64,000 nt of DNA, taken from NCBI GenBank assembly GCA_921293015.1, contig OV121097.1, positions 13,756,924 to 13,820,923 on the forward strand, given 5' to 3'. The first letter of the stretch is position 1; each line of letters begins with the position of its first letter. Shown piece by piece: positions 61,901-64,000 of the stretch. Source of the stretch: Phorcus lineatus. Taxonomy: Eukaryota; Mollusca; Gastropoda; Trochida; Trochidae. The notes below the pieces were generated by a model. It ran no database searches. It was given only the letters and a program-made list of their open reading frames with translations, and was not told the DNA's origin. The position numbers and the translations under genes are program-made.

Positions 61901-63977
61901 ATTGTGCTAGAGACAGAATACTAAAGTAACTAGCAAAAACGAATGCTAATGTAACACGAGAAAATATTGAATATTTCAAATCATTATGCAAGAAATAAGT
62001 TTGATCTTTGTCCAGAGAAACTCTTAATTTTTTAAAATTCGTATCACTACGTGAGACTGTCTAATCAGAATTGACGAAGGTGGACAGGGCTTTATGAAAT
62101 GTAACTGTTTAGGTCGGTACAAATGTGCTACCAAAAGATGCAAATGTAGAAAACACATTATTCTATGCAATAGTAGGTGCCATTCGAGTGTTATCTGTTG
62201 CAATAAATAGTGTTCAATGACAGCCATATCATAGGCATGTGAATGTACATGTGTGCTACAACTGTGTAAATATGTTTGAGTGTTAACTGTTTTACAACAA
62301 TGTCTTGATGCTCTGAAATAAAAACATCAATTCATCAATAAATCTCTTGTCTCATATATAGGCATTTAGTAAAATGCCTGGTGGTCATAGTCATTTGATC
62401 AAATGACTAAATCGTTCAGGCATTTGGCAAAATGACTTATTTGACATATTGAATGTAACATATATAAGAGGTTTGAATCTTGTATCACAACCATCTTAAG
62501 CGACATAGATTCACATAGATACCTGATCACTTTAAACTGCTTCTTTACATTGAACACATTAGCTTAGTTTCGTTTTTATGCGATCACTTTATTTATTTAC
62601 TGCTCCTGTAAGTCCGGTGTGAATCATATCTACTTCTGCAGATTACTTAGCAAAATGTATCAGCTCTTCAAGGCTGTCTAAAGCAGATTATTTATTAGAT
62701 TCTGAAAAGTGACGGTCTGGCAGCTTCCACTGCTAGAGCCACGTAGATACTCAAATGAATGCAGATTGATTTACCTCCGTTCTTCCATCACAGAGGCCAG
62801 CTTGGTTACACGATGTTGCATTGTGTTTATGTTCATGTGTACACATCATACACTCAATCATCCCAGGTGGTATAGTCTCCTCTGGAACAAGTTTTTTGAT
62901 TAGGAATCTAGATCATCAGACATCGTTTGTCCATAACAGACATCAGCTACATCGGTAACCACAGAGTAACATATCTGGGCCTCCTTTCACAAAGAAACCT
63001 TCACTAAGGTTAACCTTAACTCCCATTCTTTAACATTGTACTAAGGTTACCTTAGGACTCAAGACCAACTTAGGGCTTTGTGAAAGAAGGCCCAGGACAA
63101 GAAGCGGCTTGCTCAAAGACTTTTTTTCATGAAAATCATGCTTTGGTGAAGGTCTTGTCGGGTGGGCAAAATAATGTTTTGGTAAAATTGCTTTGATGAC
63201 AAGAATCAAAATGATGAACTACGGAACACTTCAAGCATCAATCGGCGTATATTAGCTGATGATAAGCTGACTTGATGTGATCTCCCCAATCCTTATTTTA
63301 AAACACAACTATTCTTTATGCTACCCAGTTTTTTCCCCATGTAAATCAAACATAAAATCTACGAGGGCTTATTGAACTGAAAATTTTATAATTAAAAAAA
63401 AAATCACAGAAAATCAGTTTTGGCAGCAGGTATTCTGCACTACCATCATATATCACTAAAACATTTGTAACATAAATTGTATGATAATGGTAAAACGTAT
63501 GGTAACATACCAAATACTTACACATTCTTTAGCATTTAGCAATCAGTTGAATAAGAGTCGTATTGGATATTACTACCTATAAGGGCAACGGTATGGAGTT
63601 TCGTAATTTTCATAAGATGCCAAAGTGAAAACTATCACTTTTCCATTGTGACGTCACGTTATAAACAATGTTATGTCGTCACAGTTCGCCTATTTTCCTT
63701 GATTTTGCGACCTCTGTAGTAAACAGAATATCTTAATTGTGTCTATGAATACCATTATGTTAACGACACTCGTGCCTAAATATCTGTATATTCCTCGCTC
63801 TTGCTCGGGAAATTCTAATAAGTAGGCACTCGTGTCGTAAACATAGTATGTCATGGTCATAATTTCCTCTATTTACGTACCAATAAGATTACATATCTTG
63901 TTGTTACAGAAGTCTTCGTCGCAGCACTCTGTACAGACGTGGACACCTGCAGATGCCGGCTTAGCTCTTAAACTCAA
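56668..63977 (-). CDS. Gene C: Ly6/uPAR-like multi-domain protein (5' end outside window)
   Basis: Seven exons in transcript order: 63977-63881, 62881-62775, 60655-60587, 59834-59708, 59266-58892, 57222-57084, 56854-56668; all phases agree. The first visible exon closes a three-finger module (CTECCDEDFCN). The next three encode a full module (CMMC, CEEK, CLSCCTGTNCN). The 375-base exon is a Thr-rich linker preceded by LKNVRTVACPAPS, which resembles LKVPTTTACPLW at the same place in gene A. The terminal two-exon domain reads CQTCDGGMCG then CYYCCTENRCN and ends at TAG. A candidate AATAAA (minus, 56645-56640) follows about 22 bases later. There is no frame break. Leader and first module exons lie beyond 64000. 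Probably secreted, as no C-terminal hydrophobic segment is present. Function unknown. Confidence 0.75.
57271..57366. repeat. Palindromic element in gene C intron
   Basis: 'atcgaccgcgttccgaggaa' on the left and 'ttattcctcggaac' on the right are inverted; same family as 44575-44741 with a shorter interior. Confidence 0.5.
58892..59266 (-). other. Gene C Thr-linker exon with triplet repeat
   Basis: The plus strand shows GTT/GTA/GTG runs; the minus strand in the gene C frame reads almost only Thr (ACA, ACT, ACC, ACG) with a few Ser and Pro. Acceptor tattttcag before 59266 and donor gtatat after 58892. Val, Gln, Asn and Cys runs in other frames are artefacts. Confidence 0.75.
60060..60210. mobile_element. 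MITE fragment with shared core in gene C intron
   Basis: 'gatttgtgatcgaaaaccgg' followed by gattcaaacg. Collinear with 49800-49960. Confidence 0.5.
61397..62466. mobile_element. Foldback element with palindromic modules in gene C intron
   Basis: Inverted ends 'tatatatgttaca' and 'tgtaacatatata' continue inward through inverted 'caatatgtcaaat' and 'cgccaaatgc' blocks. Both ends contain runs of the palindrome 'gtcatttgatcaaatgac' or variants. The interior of about 900 bases is AT-rich and non-coding. Confidence 0.65.
62975..63095. repeat. Hairpin MITE in gene C intron
   Basis: 'ctgggcctcctttcacaaag' and 'ctttgtgaaagaaggcccag' are inverted with one mismatch and enclose about 80 bases with further inner pairing ('aaggttaacctt'). 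Confidence 0.7.
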
Positions 63978-64000
63978 CTGAAAATTTGGGGAAAAACAAA

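Overview
The window looks like a piece of an AT-rich invertebrate nuclear genome. Coding sequence is split by many GT-AG introns, intergenic DNA is full of miniature inverted-repeat transposons (MITEs), SINE and LINE remnants and microsatellites, and there is no operon-like packing. The gene types (lineage-expanded peptide-receptor-like GPCRs and multi-domain Ly6/uPAR-type cysteine-rich proteins with Thr-rich linkers) fit a lophotrochozoan, most likely a mollusc. This taxonomic call is inference; no marker gene is present.

Layout. 1-12.9 kb: mostly repeats (short dispersed repeats, hairpins, 46-bp and 23-bp tandem arrays, TTAA- and TA-flanked MITEs) with one weak gene candidate at 7161-7417. 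13.3-31 kb: three tandem single-exon rhodopsin-like GPCR genes (13311-14297, 20673-21659, 29780-30766), each of 328 aa. Copies 2 and 3 sit in a near-identical segmental duplication with a ~9.1-kb period (starting at about 14968 and 24134). Each unit also carries, upstream of its GPCR, a copy of the 5' end of the Ly6-type gene that lies downstream, including its signal-peptide exon (orphan exons at 19457-19507 and 28576-28626). A third, more diverged copy of that 5' segment (about 32594-35980) is the one still joined to a complete gene.

34.3-64 kb: three modular secreted cysteine-rich genes. Gene A is on + (34332-42428; ten coding exons, about 421 aa by my model). Gene B is on - (53393 to 43196; fourteen exons, one in-frame stop) and converges on gene A. 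Gene C is on - (from beyond 64000 to 56668; 5' end outside the window). All are built from three-finger-like domains, each encoded by an a-b-c exon triplet with the closing CC-x4-CN motif, then a Thr/Ser-rich linker exon, then a distinct two-exon terminal domain. I followed the reading phase through every junction and it is consistent in all three genes. Introns and intergenic DNA hold many MITEs, several sharing one conserved core.

The exon models come from reading splice signals, phase and paralogy by eye; no transcript or database evidence was available.
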